Below, in pieces: positions 16,347 to 24,991 of a DNA stretch of 64,000 nucleotides; the first letter of the stretch is position 1; each line of letters starts with the position of its first letter. The translations under genes were made by a program, and so were the position numbers. The stretch comes from Cyclobacteriaceae bacterium (GTDB taxonomy: Bacteria; Bacteroidota; Bacteroidia; Cytophagales; Cyclobacteriaceae). The stretch spans positions 1 through 64,000 of the forward strand of contig JAPZUF010000005.1 of the NCBI GenBank assembly GCA_027533395.1, in the 5' to 3' direction. The notes beneath the pieces are model-generated. The model did not search any database. It saw only the letters and a program-made list of their open reading frames with translations, and was not told where the DNA came from.

Positions 16347-17855
16347 ATGTTACGAAACAATATTAAAATTTTATTGGTCGTCTTTGTTACGACAATAGCA
16401 TGCTTTAGTGCAAAAGCACAAGGTGGCTCCATCGGCTTTCAGGCAACCATCTCCGAATACGATGGCGACTTAAACGGAAATCAACATCACTTCTATCAAT
16501 TTTCGAAACCGAAATTAGGTGGTGCAATTGTATTACAACAATACATCAGCCCTTCTTTCAACTTAGTTGAAAAGGCTTCTTACAATTCAATGGAGTATAG
16601 AACCAGCGATGGATTAAGTGGTTTTAAAGCAAATCACATTGCCTTGAACTTAAAACTAAGGTACAAATTTAACAATGGGTACATTATTAAAGAAGATGCA
16701 GGTATTGCACCCTTCCTTACCGCAGGACTTGGCGCGGCACTTATCAACTCGGAGCAAGATACTGAATTATCGTCTGCAAAAATCAGCGATAATAAAGTGG
16801 CAGCCAATGTAGCATTCGGTGCAGGCATAACTTTTCAGTTAAATGAAAGAGTTGGTTTAGAAGTAGCCAATACTATTAACGCACCTTTATATGATTCTTG
16901 GGATGGTCAAAATACTGGCAACAACGATCTTTATCTACAACACAGTGCAGGTTTGGTTTTTAAACTTAGAAAAGCAACTGATACCGATAAAGATGGCGTT
17001 GCCGATAAAAAAGATAAATGTAAAGATACACCCTCGAACGTATCGGTAGACTCGCAAGGGTGTGCTTTTGATATGGACAGAGATGGCGTTGCCGATTATA
17101 AAGATGATTGCCCGAATGAAGCAGGTTTAGCTTTATACAAAGGCTGCCCCGACAAAGATAATGATGGCATTGCTGATAAAGATGACAGATGCCCTGATGT
17201 ATATGGAACGAATAGATTTTTTGGTTGCCCCGATAGCGATAACGATGGCGTTGAAGACAAACTGGATAAGTGTCCTAACCAAGCTGGTATAGATACCTTC
17301 AAAGGTTGCCCCGATACAGATGGCGATGGTGTAGAGGATGCATTAGATAAGTGTACCGATACCGCCAAAGGCACACAAGTAGATGAAACAGGTTGCCCTA
17401 GAGATACAGACGGAGATACCATTGTTGATAAAGATGATGAATGTCCAACATTAGCCGGAACAAAAAGTAATAATGGTTGTCCGGAAATAAAACCCGAAGT
17501 AAAGCAACTCTTTAACAAAGCTTTGCAAGGCATCCAGTTCGAAACAGGAAGTGCAGTTATCAAGAAAACATCTTATCCTATTATGAACGCCATTTCTAAA
17601 GTAATGGTAGATAACGCCAGCTATAAGCTTTTGATCAGTGGACATACGGATAATGTAGGAAGCGATGAAACCAACATGACACTTTCTAAAAACAGAGCCG
17701 ATGCAGTTGCCAAATATCTGATCACACAAGGTATTGATCCATTGCGTATCTCTTCTTTCGGATTTGGCGAAACTAAACCGGTAGATGTGAACACATCCGT
17801 TGCCGGTCGTACACGCAACAGAAGAGTAGAATTTAAAGTGGAATTTTTAAAATAA
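16347..17855 (+). CDS. OmpA-family outer-membrane protein with thrombospondin type 3 repeats
   Basis: A 502-residue envelope protein. A signal peptide (residues 1-24, ending AKAQ) leads into an N-terminal beta-barrel (about 25-205). Residues about 210-380 hold at least six Asp-rich calcium-binding thrombospondin type 3 repeats of the form DxDxDGVxDxxDxC, each with a Cys-Pro-containing segment. The last 110 residues form an OmpA peptidoglycan-binding domain with the signature SGHTDNVGSDETNMTLSKNR. It should link the outer membrane to the cell wall. It begins the stress and envelope cluster and is followed by a strong terminator. Confidence 0.92.
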   Translation: MLRNNIKILLVVFVTTIACFSAKAQGGSIGFQATISEYDGDLNGNQHHFYQFSKPKLGGAIVLQQYISPSFNLVEKASYNSMEYRTSDGLSGFKANHIALNLKLRYKFNNGYIIKEDAGIAPFLTAGLGAALINSEQDTELSSAKISDNKVAANVAFGAGITFQLNERVGLEVANTINAPLYDSWDGQNTGNNDLYLQHSAGLVFKLRKATDTDKDGVADKKDKCKDTPSNVSVDSQGCAFDMDRDGVADYKDDCPNEAGLALYKGCPDKDNDGIADKDDRCPDVYGTNRFFGCPDSDNDGVEDKLDKCPNQAGIDTFKGCPDTDGDGVEDALDKCTDTAKGTQVDETGCPRDTDGDTIVDKDDECPTLAGTKSNNGCPEIKPEVKQLFNKALQGIQFETGSAVIKKTSYPIMNAISKVMVDNASYKLLISGHTDNVGSDETNMTLSKNRADAVAKYLITQGIDPLRISSFGFGETKPVDVNTSVAGRTRNRRVEFKVEFLK

Positions 17856-17889
17856 AAGAAACGCAGAGTAAGCAGAAATTATCAAATAA

Positions 17890-17922
17890 GGAAAGATTCA
17901 TACTACGCTGAATCTTTCCTTC
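17890..17922 (+). terminator. Terminator after the OmpA gene
   Basis: An 11-base perfect stem, GGAAAGATTCA with TGAATCTTTCC, around the loop TACTACGC, followed by a short T/C run. It lies 35 bases after the OmpA stop. Confidence 0.8.
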
Positions 17923-18010
17923 TCAGATTCTGCGTGTAGGCAGTAACCCACACTGTAGAAATAATGAATCAACCTAAGTAAAGAATATTCTTAATCAGCC
18001 AAAAACAACT

Positions 18011-18027
18011 CGGTATTCTTCTTGCCA
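18011..18027 (+). promoter_or_regulatory. Candidate sigma-54 promoter before the DUF3185-like gene
   Basis: CGGTATTCTTCTTGCCA has GG at 18012-18013 and GC at 18024-18025, exactly ten bases apart, with TTGC intact at the -12 element. The -24 element is CGGTAT instead of TGGCAC. The start codon lies 25 bases downstream. An NtrC-type activator is encoded about 1.8 kb away, which makes the call plausible but not proven. Confidence 0.4.
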
Positions 18028-18051
18028 TAAAGTTTATCTAAATACAAAAAC

Positions 18052-18282
18052 ATGAAAACGATTGGAATTGCATTATTGATAATTGGTATTACCATGACCC
18101 TCTTTACCGGCTTCACTTATCTGAATAAAAAAGAAGTAGTAGACCTGGGGTCGATCGAAATTAGTAAAACGGAAAAGCACCCCATTTACTGGTCTCCGGT
18201 TGTAGGTGGCGTAATTACTATTGTTGGTCTTCTTATTCTGGTAATAGATAGAACAAATAAGAGAAGAAATAGCGTTAATTAA
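18052..18282 (+). CDS. Small two-helix membrane protein (DUF3185-like)
   Basis: A 76-residue protein with a transmembrane helix at about residues 4-22, a polar loop containing a lysine-rich stretch and YWSP, and a second helix at about 47-64, then a basic tail. This matches the layout of the DUF3185 family of small stress-linked membrane proteins, whose function is unknown. It lies 62 bases upstream of the DUF4142 lipoprotein and is probably cotranscribed with it. Confidence 0.65.
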   Translation: MKTIGIALLIIGITMTLFTGFTYLNKKEVVDLGSIEISKTEKHPIYWSPVVGGVITIVGLLILVIDRTNKRRNSVN

Positions 18283-18343
18283 AAAACGAAATACAAAATC
18301 AAATTGATCAAAATAAATTAAACAAACAGTAAACAATACTAAA

Positions 18344-18907
18344 ATGAAAACAACGATTATAGCTCAAGCCTTACTGGCAACACTTCTACTAAATGCCGGG
18401 TGCGATACAAACAAAAAAAGCGACAATGTTGATGTTGCCAAAGATGTAAACACGGCAAAAATGAATAACACAGAAGATGAAGAAAATGCAAAATTTGTGG
18501 TAAACACTATGGCAGCCAATTATGCAGAAATAGAACTTGCCCAACTAGCCATTAAAAGAACAAAAGATAGTGGCATTAAAGATCTGGCATCTAAACTTAA
18601 TGCAGAACACAAAAGATTGTTAGCCGAAATGAAAGATTATGCCAATACGAAAAACATTTCTATGCCAACAGGTGTAACCAACGAAGCCAAAACCAAACTA
18701 AACAACTTGGCAGAAAAAGAAGGCCAAGAATTTGATAAATCATGGTGTGAACTTTCGATGAGCAATCACGACAAAACCATCCTTAACTTTGAAAATCATT
18801 TAGAAAAAACGAACGATATCACGCTTAAAAATTGGATTGTAAACACGCTAACTGATTTAAGAGCGCATGATGAGTTATTACGCAATCACCACGAAAATAT
18901 GAATTAG
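18344..18907 (+). CDS. DUF4142 lipoprotein
   Basis: A 187-residue protein. The N-terminus is a lipoprotein signal with the lipobox LNAGC, Cys at residue 20. Residues about 48-187 form a helical bundle of the DUF4142 family, which is ferritin-like in fold: the pattern FVVNTMAANYAEIELAQLA opens the first helix and HDELLRNHHENM closes the last. Its biochemical role is unknown; it often occurs beside CsbD, YtxH and OmpA genes, as here, which suggests an envelope-stress function. A hairpin terminator shared with the convergent small gene follows. Confidence 0.85.
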   Translation: MKTTIIAQALLATLLLNAGCDTNKKSDNVDVAKDVNTAKMNNTEDEENAKFVVNTMAANYAEIELAQLAIKRTKDSGIKDLASKLNAEHKRLLAEMKDYANTKNISMPTGVTNEAKTKLNNLAEKEGQEFDKSWCELSMSNHDKTILNFENHLEKTNDITLKNWIVNTLTDLRAHDELLRNHHENMN

Positions 18908-18989
18908 TTGCAGGGTAAGCCCATTTGTTGGTAGCCATACCAACATTTGGGCTTTTAATTTTACGAATAACCACTACGCATTATTTACC

Positions 18990-19029
18990 ATAAAAAAACC
19001 AGTAAGCAATTACTGGTTTATTTTTTTAC
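18990..19029. terminator. Bidirectional terminator
   Basis: AAACCAGTAA and TTACTGGTTT form a perfect ten-base stem around a four-base loop, flanked by A-runs on the left and T-runs on the right. It can end transcription of the DUF4142 gene on the plus strand and the 51-residue protein gene on the minus strand. Confidence 0.8.
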
Positions 19030-19185
19030 CTAGCGTGAGTTACTGCCTCGCAAGAGTTTAATAACTAATACTATCACTGCTACTACAAGTAAAAAGTGAA
19101 TAGCACCACCAAGGCTAAAAGCATAGTATCCTAATACCCATAAGATAACTAATAAGGCTGCGATAAAATAGAGAAGATTATCCAT
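19030..19185 (-). CDS. 51-residue lmo0937-family membrane protein
   Basis: A short gene on the minus strand, found by reading the gap. It encodes MDNLLYFIAALLVILWVLGY followed by YAFSLGGAIHFLLVVAVIVL and a basic end VIKLLRGSNSR. Two transmembrane helices separated by a Gly-Gly turn, with this exact ordering, are characteristic of the lmo0937 family of tiny membrane proteins often found in stress clusters. Its function is unknown. The gene converges with the DUF4142 gene, and the terminator between them overlaps its end. Upstream on its strand lies TGGCATGT, also present before the YtxH gene. Confidence 0.8.
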   Translation of the reverse strand: MDNLLYFIAALLVILWVLGYYAFSLGGAIHFLLVVAVIVLVIKLLRGSNSR

Positions 19186-19505
19186 ATATAGTAAGTTTTA
19201 CAACGTAGATTAAAATACATGCCAATTATTATTGTAGATAGAATCGTAAAATTTAAAGGGTTTATACAAACGAGCTGTTCTGTTTTATCACATAGGTGTA
19301 GATTTTCTACACAATCTTTTTATCCTTTATGCAACCATACCTTTCATAATCTTTCAACATGTAAAAAACCAATATCAGAAGATGTAAATAAACACGATAT
19401 AGTACCAAATACTGATAATTAATGTTTACCTTGATAGAATCAGCATATAAAAAAATGAATTTACACGCAATCGATTTTTTTAGCGCATACACCGAAACAA
19501 ATGAA

Positions 19506-19865
19506 ATGGTAAGTATTCTTATTGTAGATGATGAAGTTGAAATATGCCTGATGCTCTCTAAGTATTTAGAAAATTTTAATATTCATACAGACTATGTTAC
19601 AACTGTAAAAGATGCACTGGCCAGTATTACACTAAAGTATTACGACTTATTCTTTATAGATTTAAATCTTGTAGAAGGTTCGGGCTATCAGGTTATGAAA
19701 ATTATAAAAGAAACCAATCTGAAATCTAAAATTATTGTAATAAGCGCACACGATAGCGAAGCCTATAATGCAATTGAAAAAGGAGCCGATATTTTTATAC
19801 CCAAACCATTTTCAACAAAAAATATATACGAAGCGTTAACAACACTACATATAATCAAGCCTTAG
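19506..19865 (+). CDS. Single-domain response regulator (receiver)
   Basis: A 119-residue receiver domain with the acidic pair DDE at 8-10, the phospho-acceptor Asp at residue 52 (FFIDLNL), the Ser in VISAHDS and the conserved Lys in IPKPFS. I chose ATG 19506 because MVSILIVDDE is the usual beginning of a receiver; an in-frame ATG at 19422 adds 28 residues with no counterpart in the family. No output domain is present, so it may act as a phosphate shuttle between the kinase at 21283 and the NtrC-type regulator that starts 11 bases downstream. Confidence 0.85.
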   Translation: MVSILIVDDEVEICLMLSKYLENFNIHTDYVTTVKDALASITLKYYDLFFIDLNLVEGSGYQVMKIIKETNLKSKIIVISAHDSEAYNAIEKGADIFIPKPFSTKNIYEALTTLHIIKP

Positions 19866-19875
19866 GTAAAACACT

Positions 19876-21273
19876 ATGCCGAGCATATTAGTTATAGATG
19901 ATGATCGTGATATTTGCCAAGTACTAAAAAAATTCTTAGGCAAGAATAACTTTTTAGTTAACACTGCCTATACCGGAGCAGAAGGTTTACAACAACTCAA
20001 TAACCAAGATTACGATTTAATCATCTGCGATTACAAATTACCTGATATCACCGGAAACGAATTGTTGAAAAACATAAAAACAGTAAACAACCAGGTAGCC
20101 ATTATCATCATCACAGGGTATGCCGATTTAAAAACGGCTGTAGAAGCATTTCGATTTGGCGCTATCGATTATATTACAAAGCCTTTATATCCGGACGAAC
20201 TGTTAGTAAGCATTACAGAGGCTATCGCAAAAAGTAAGCATGCGCAAAACAACTACATCGAAAAAACAGATGAAGGAGGATTAGTAAGAAAAGTTAAACC
20301 ATTTAACTCGGGTACTACAGCAACCTTTGTAGTTGGCCCAAGCGAAGAATCTGTAGAAATTCAAAGACAAATAGAATTGATTGCTCCGGCAGATATGAGC
20401 GTAATTATAAGCGGAGAAACCGGAACCGGTAAAGAGTTTGTAGCACAATCAATTCATAAATTCAGCACCAGAAACTCTAAACCCTTTATTGCCATAGATT
20501 GTGGCGCACTACCTAAAGAGTTAGCCGGCAGCGAACTATTCGGTCATTTAAAAGGAGCGTTTACAGGAGCCATTGCAGATAAACAAGGTAGCTTCGAAAT
20601 AGCTGATGGCGGTACTATTTTCTTAGATGAAATCGGAAATCTCTCGTACGAGAATCAGATTAAGTTACTTCGTGTTATCCAAGAAAGAAAAATAAAACGA
20701 ATAGGTTCTAATAAAGATATTTCAATTGACGTACGCATCATCGCAGCTACAAACGAAAATCTATTCGATGCTGTTAAAGATGGTAAGCTCAGAGAAGATT
20801 TATACCATCGCTTAAACGAATTTAAAATTCATGTAAAACCCCTTCGCGAAAGAAGATCAGATATCATTTTTTTTGCTACCTATTTTTTAAAGAAAGCGAA
20901 TCAAACTTTACACAAACAAGTAAACGTTATATCAAAAGAAGCCGAAGTGTATTTATCGAATTACCATTGGCATGGCAATTTACGCGAATTAAATAATGTA
21001 ATAAGGCGGGCGGTGTTGCTAACAAACACCGATAGCCTTGAGGCTAATCACTTACCTGAAGAAATAACAAATCAAAACGACACCATCAATCGTCTACTCA
21101 ACAATCACGAAGATGTTGGTTTACTAAAATCCATTTCTTGGTCTGCAGAGCGGCAAGCCATTGTAGATGTTTTGGAGAAAGTTAACTTCAATAAATCCAA
21201 AGCAGCAATGCTTTTAAACATCGATAGAAAAACACTTTATAATAAACTGAAACTTTTTAACATAAAGGTATAA
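19876..21273 (+). CDS. Sigma-54-dependent response regulator (NtrC family)
   Basis: A 465-residue activator. The receiver domain (1-120) has its acceptor Asp at 52. The AAA+ domain (about 150-385) shows Walker A GETGTGKE at 180-187, the sigma-54-contacting loop GAFTGA at 227-232, and Walker B GGTIFLDEIG. The C-terminal Fis-type helix-turn-helix ends with NKSKAAMLLNIDRKTLYNKL. It activates transcription from -24/-12 promoters. It sits between a lone receiver and a PAS kinase in one operon, and sigma-54-like sequences near neighbouring stress genes suggest those as targets. Confidence 0.93.
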   Translation: MPSILVIDDDRDICQVLKKFLGKNNFLVNTAYTGAEGLQQLNNQDYDLIICDYKLPDITGNELLKNIKTVNNQVAIIIITGYADLKTAVEAFRFGAIDYITKPLYPDELLVSITEAIAKSKHAQNNYIEKTDEGGLVRKVKPFNSGTTATFVVGPSEESVEIQRQIELIAPADMSVIISGETGTGKEFVAQSIHKFSTRNSKPFIAIDCGALPKELAGSELFGHLKGAFTGAIADKQGSFEIADGGTIFLDEIGNLSYENQIKLLRVIQERKIKRIGSNKDISIDVRIIAATNENLFDAVKDGKLREDLYHRLNEFKIHVKPLRERRSDIIFFATYFLKKANQTLHKQVNVISKEAEVYLSNYHWHGNLRELNNVIRRAVLLTNTDSLEANHLPEEITNQNDTINRLLNNHEDVGLLKSISWSAERQAIVDVLEKVNFNKSKAAMLLNIDRKTLYNKLKLFNIKV

Positions 21274-21282
21274 ATATAAACC

Positions 21283-22755
21283 ATGCCCGTAAACCAACAA
21301 TTTAAAGAACGCAAAATACTGCTAAACGAAGCAGAGTCGGTTGCGCGTATGGGCAGTTGGAAATTATCCATCGGTACCGATTCGCTTATTTGTTCAAGCG
21401 GTTTACGTAAACTTTTACGAAAATCAAAAAGTGATGTTATAACGCTATCTACACTGCTCGAAAATGTTGTGGGTGAGGATACTGAGTTAGTAAAGAAATG
21501 TTTGACCCAAGCACGAAATAAATATCAGGGCGATTCTATCGACTACCGCATACATGCACATCAAAAAATAAAATATTTATCGCTTACCATTAAGCCACAT
21601 AAAGTAAAAAGTAAAAGTATTGTAGGCGCCATAGTAGATATAAGCGAACGAAAAGAAAATGAAATTAAACTAAAAGAATTATCTCAATCGCAAACAAGCA
21701 TCATACAGATTCTACACGAAAATGAACAGAAATATCGTTTGCTCTTTGAACATTCGCTGGATCCTATTTTTTTAGCCAATCAGGATTTATCTATTTTAGA
21801 ATTTAATCCAGCGTTTCAATCTTTATTTGGTTATAAAAATGGCGAAATTCTGGAGGTTAAAAGTTTGTTTAGCCAGCCAGAAGACTTTCAATTTTTTAAG
21901 AACACAATTAATGAGTTTAAACAAATTAGAGATTTAGAAATTCCGCTCTTAACAAAAGACAATCAACTTAAAGTTTGTTTACTAAATGGTGTGTTCGTAC
22001 CCGATCATCTCCTGCCAAATTATTGTTTTCAAGCAATAGTTCGCGACCTCACATTAAGAAAACAAGCCGAAGCAGACATGATTCTGGCAGAGCGATTATC
22101 GTTAACAGGTAAAATAGCAAGAACCATTGCCCACGAAGTAAGAAACCCACTAACCAATTTATCGCTCGCGTTAGATCAGCTTAGAAGTGATTTAAAAGAT
22201 AATTCAGAAGCTATTGCTAATTACTTTACCATCATCGAAAGAAATGTTGGCCGAATCGATCTCTTGATGACCGAGATGTTGAACAGTTCTCGTCCGAAAA
22301 AATTAAATCTGAAATTGATTGATGTTAGCCAACTTTTAGATGAAACCCTTTTGTTGGCTAAAGACAGACTTCAACTGAAATGCATTGAATTGAAAAAGAA
22401 GTATGGAAATCACTATCCAAGAATATTGGTTGATAAAGATAAAATTCAAATAGCTATTGTAAACATCATCATTAATGCTATTGAGGCTATGGAACCAGGC
22501 AAAGGTATTTTATCTGTTGAGGCAAAAGTTTCTGATCACCTCATCACTATTTCCATACAAGATAACGGCAAAGGAATAGCACAACAAGATATTCCTAAAT
22601 TATTCGATCCGTTTTATTCAAATAAAAAAAGCGGCATGGGCCTCGGGCTTACTTCAGTTAAAAATATTTTAAATAGCCACAGTGCCGATCTTTCTGTATC
22701 AAGCGAATTAGGAGTAGGAACTACATTTTTTATCTATTTTAAATTGGCTGAATAA
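21283..22755 (+). CDS. Soluble PAS-domain sensor histidine kinase
   Basis: A 490-residue kinase with no transmembrane helices, so a cytosolic sensor. Two PAS-like regions precede the kinase core: one at about 10-125 (LNEAESVARMGSWKL) and one at about 150-265. The dimerisation helix carries the phospho-accepting His in IAHEVRNPLTNL at about residue 285. ATP-binding motifs follow: an N-box around INAIEAME, then DNGKGI and GMGLGL. It is nine bases after the NtrC-type regulator and is most likely its partner. The input signal is unknown. Confidence 0.92.
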   Translation: MPVNQQFKERKILLNEAESVARMGSWKLSIGTDSLICSSGLRKLLRKSKSDVITLSTLLENVVGEDTELVKKCLTQARNKYQGDSIDYRIHAHQKIKYLSLTIKPHKVKSKSIVGAIVDISERKENEIKLKELSQSQTSIIQILHENEQKYRLLFEHSLDPIFLANQDLSILEFNPAFQSLFGYKNGEILEVKSLFSQPEDFQFFKNTINEFKQIRDLEIPLLTKDNQLKVCLLNGVFVPDHLLPNYCFQAIVRDLTLRKQAEADMILAERLSLTGKIARTIAHEVRNPLTNLSLALDQLRSDLKDNSEAIANYFTIIERNVGRIDLLMTEMLNSSRPKKLNLKLIDVSQLLDETLLLAKDRLQLKCIELKKKYGNHYPRILVDKDKIQIAIVNIIINAIEAMEPGKGILSVEAKVSDHLITISIQDNGKGIAQQDIPKLFDPFYSNKKSGMGLGLTSVKNILNSHSADLSVSSELGVGTTFFIYFKLAE

Positions 22756-22845
22756 CATCGGTATTTTTTTCTACACAAATAGAAATGATTTTCACACCTA
22801 AGCAGATGTAGTACGCATTAAAGAGTAGATAAGCATTTTTTTATC

Positions 22846-22861
22846 TGGCATGTGATTTACA
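22846..22861 (+). promoter_or_regulatory. Weak sigma-54-like site before the YtxH gene
   Basis: TGGCATGTGATTTACA has the -24 TGGCA core and correct spacing, but the -12 element is TTACA instead of TTGCA. It lies 38 bases before ATG 22899. The same TGGCATGT occurs upstream of the lmo0937-like gene on the other strand. Confidence 0.3.
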
Positions 22862-22898
22862 AGTATAGGTGTGTCTGACATTTTTAAAGACAAACAAT

Positions 22899-23153
22899 AT
22901 GAACACAAAATATTTATTAGGCGGCCTTTTGGCTGGCGCGGCAATTGGTGTAGCCATCGGGATCTTAATCGCACCTCAAAGCGGAGCCGCTACAAGAAGT
23001 GCACTTAAAAAAGGAACCGGTAAACTGAAAGACGATTTACAAAGTAAAATTGATGATGCAGTTAACTTCGTAAAAGGAAAATTAAACTTCAACCAAGAAG
23101 AAGTAGCTAAAAATCAAAAAGACCTCACACACGTACAAGTAGGAAAAGTTTAA
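22899..23153 (+). CDS. YtxH domain protein
   Basis: An 84-residue protein. I start it at ATG 22899 (MNTKYLLGGLLAG); the upstream extension from 22869 is unlike the family. The first 33 residues form one glycine-rich transmembrane helix ending LIAPQSGAATR, the hallmark of YtxH proteins, followed by an amphipathic helix rich in lysine. YtxH proteins are small, membrane-anchored and associated with general stress, and their function is not defined. It precedes the CsbD gene by 11 bases, so the two are probably cotranscribed. Confidence 0.85.
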   Translation: MNTKYLLGGLLAGAAIGVAIGILIAPQSGAATRSALKKGTGKLKDDLQSKIDDAVNFVKGKLNFNQEEVAKNQKDLTHVQVGKV

Positions 23154-23164
23154 ACCCAAGTTAT

Positions 23165-23350
23165 ATGAACAATCTAAAATTAAAAGGCACCTGGAACGAA
23201 GCAAAAGGTAAATTAAAACAAAAATATGCATCGTTAACAGACGATGATTTAACCTACCTTGTAGGTAAAGAAGAAGAGTTATATGGAAAGCTCCAGCAAA
23301 GATTAGGTAAAACAAAAGATGAGATTAAGAAACTGATTGCATCTATCTAA
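23165..23350 (+). CDS. CsbD-family stress protein
   Basis: A 61-residue CsbD-like protein. It shows the family pattern: LKGTWNEAKGKLKQKYASLT, then DDDLTYLVGKEEELYGKLQQ and RLGKTKDEIKKLI. CsbD is a small general-stress protein (controlled by sigma-B in Bacillus) of unknown function. The full length is present. It follows the YtxH gene and precedes a clear terminator, so these two genes form the end of the stress cluster. Confidence 0.92.
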   Translation: MNNLKLKGTWNEAKGKLKQKYASLTDDDLTYLVGKEEELYGKLQQRLGKTKDEIKKLIASI

Positions 23351-23393
23351 CTTAGAGCTTCAACTAAACTTAAAAGTATTCTAACAAAAAATT

Positions 23394-23424
23394 ATAGAGG
23401 GGGTTAATTAACCTCTCTATTTTT
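23394..23424 (+). terminator. Terminator after CsbD gene
   Basis: TAGAGGGGGTTAA pairs with TTAACCTCTCTA with slight imperfection, then TTTTTT follows. It lies about 45 bases after the CsbD stop. Confidence 0.75.
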
Positions 23425-23518
23425 TGATAAGCTGTCAGATAATAATTGTGACAAAAGTAAATTCCGCATCAGACTAACAATAGATTGTGAATTGAAATAA
23501 ATAAATTGAGATTATATT

Positions 23519-24991
23519 TTACAACCTAAACAGCACAGCTACAATAAGACGCGTTTCGCTTTTCACTAAATCGGGTTGCCAAGTGGTATCTGGTGCAGTA
23601 ATTGTGTAACCACTTGGAGATGTTACGCCACCGCGTCCGGCAAAGTAGGGAATGCTTGAGTTTCTGTTTACTAACTCTAGTCTATACGTTATACTTTGGT
23701 TAGGCATAAAATCTATGTTTGTAGAAACATCCCATCCTTCAAACGCATCTCCCGGATTAGCAGAAAAAGGAAACGAACCTTGTGTTTGCGTGGGCACATT
23801 TGGATTGGGTAAGGGACTCGCCTGCCCGGTTGGATACAAAACCAAATATCTTCCCGGATTTTTCATGTAACCTCCGCCCATCGTCCACGCTGCTTTTCCT
23901 TTAGCAAACCAAATTCTGTTGTAAGCCATGCAACTGAAAAAATATTGGGCCGGTCCTTTTTGCGCATCACTTCTAAAACCATTTACGCCTCCACCCCGCT
24001 CAAAACCTATATCGGTAGTAATAGAAAATGCCATGCGTGTTACACCTGTTGATGATTTACGTTCGAAGTATTTTAGCAAAAAACTGTTATCGCTGTGGAA
24101 ACGCCTTCTGTCTTTGATGAGCGCAGCATCCGTACCAAAATAATTATTGGTTAAAAGTTTAACTCTATCGTTGGGTATATACGTAAGGTTAAAACCAAAA
24201 CCGGGCATCGCATTAAATTTGCCATAGCTTTGCCAACCATTAATAATCCACGGTTCTATTTTTAAATTTTTAGTCGGAAAAATCTGAATGCGCAAACCAT
24301 TAAAAAACCACGGTGTGTTGTCCGAAGTAAACGAAGCCTGGTATTCCCAATTCTCTGCCTGATAGAAGGAATTCAATCCAATGTAAGACATAAACAAACC
24401 CATATCGATGTTGATGCCATACCACTTGTTAATGTGATACCCTGCATACGCTTCGCTTAAATAGCGATAGACTTCATTCAATTCAAATTGACCGCGGTAA
24501 GGACTTAGATCATTTCGGGGTACTACTGTGCTGCGTGTACCAAACTGCGTCATCACCCTTGCTCTTGCATTTTTATAAGTAAAGTCGCCACCAAAATGCA
24601 AAGCCGAAAGTTGTACTTCATTGTGTCTGGCTAAGGCAGTGCTGCCAACCACTGTGTTATCAATGGGGTTGTTAAAAGAATAATTGTAATTGAGGTCGAG
24701 CAAAACAGAAGGCGTAAAGTAAGGCATGTTTTTCCAGATGTTTTCTGTTCTTCTGTCGTTACCATTTGCCCAACTCATGTCTATACCTTCGAAAGGTTCT
24801 TTGCTTTCGGTTACTTGTTTTGTTGAATCAACACGTATAATTGTTTGCTTTTTTTCTTGAAGCAAAGTTTGCAGCACTTCTTTTTTAATTTGTTGCACGA
24901 GACTATCCCTCTGCTGAGCGCTTAATACCTGCGCTTGCGTTTCATTATAAACGATAAAGAAGAATAAAATCAATACAAGAATATTTTTCAT
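23519..24991 (-). CDS. Outer-membrane beta-barrel porin-like protein at the end of the potassium operon
   Basis: A 490-residue protein. A signal peptide (to about residue 20, ending ETQAQ) and a short coiled-coil rich in Gln/Lys (about 22-60) are followed by many amphipathic strands with aromatic girdles, ending TRLIVAVLFRL. This is the layout of large Bacteroidota porin-like barrels. Its start overlaps the stop of the small gene upstream by four bases (ATGA), tying it to the kinase-regulator-Kup operon. An outer-membrane route for potassium or osmotic response is therefore a reasonable inference, but the barrel family gives no specificity. Confidence 0.8.
   Translation of the reverse strand: MKNILVLILFFFIVYNETQAQVLSAQQRDSLVQQIKKEVLQTLLQEKKQTIIRVDSTKQVTESKEPFEGIDMSWANGNDRRTENIWKNMPYFTPSVLLDLNYNYSFNNPIDNTVVGSTALARHNEVQLSALHFGGDFTYKNARARVMTQFGTRSTVVPRNDLSPYRGQFELNEVYRYLSEAYAGYHINKWYGINIDMGLFMSYIGLNSFYQAENWEYQASFTSDNTPWFFNGLRIQIFPTKNLKIEPWIINGWQSYGKFNAMPGFGFNLTYIPNDRVKLLTNNYFGTDAALIKDRRRFHSDNSFLLKYFERKSSTGVTRMAFSITTDIGFERGGGVNGFRSDAQKGPAQYFFSCMAYNRIWFAKGKAAWTMGGGYMKNPGRYLVLYPTGQASPLPNPNVPTQTQGSFPFSANPGDAFEGWDVSTNIDFMPNQSITYRLELVNRNSSIPYFAGRGGVTSPSGYTITAPDTTWQPDLVKSETRLIVAVLFRL

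Noticed and set aside
17096-17563. A 155-residue minus-strand reading frame
   Set aside because: It is the shadow of the thrombospondin type 3 repeats of the OmpA gene on the other strand.
19219-19422. A 67-residue plus-strand reading frame before the receiver gene
   Set aside because: Its composition is unlike a protein, and it lies in the probable promoter region.
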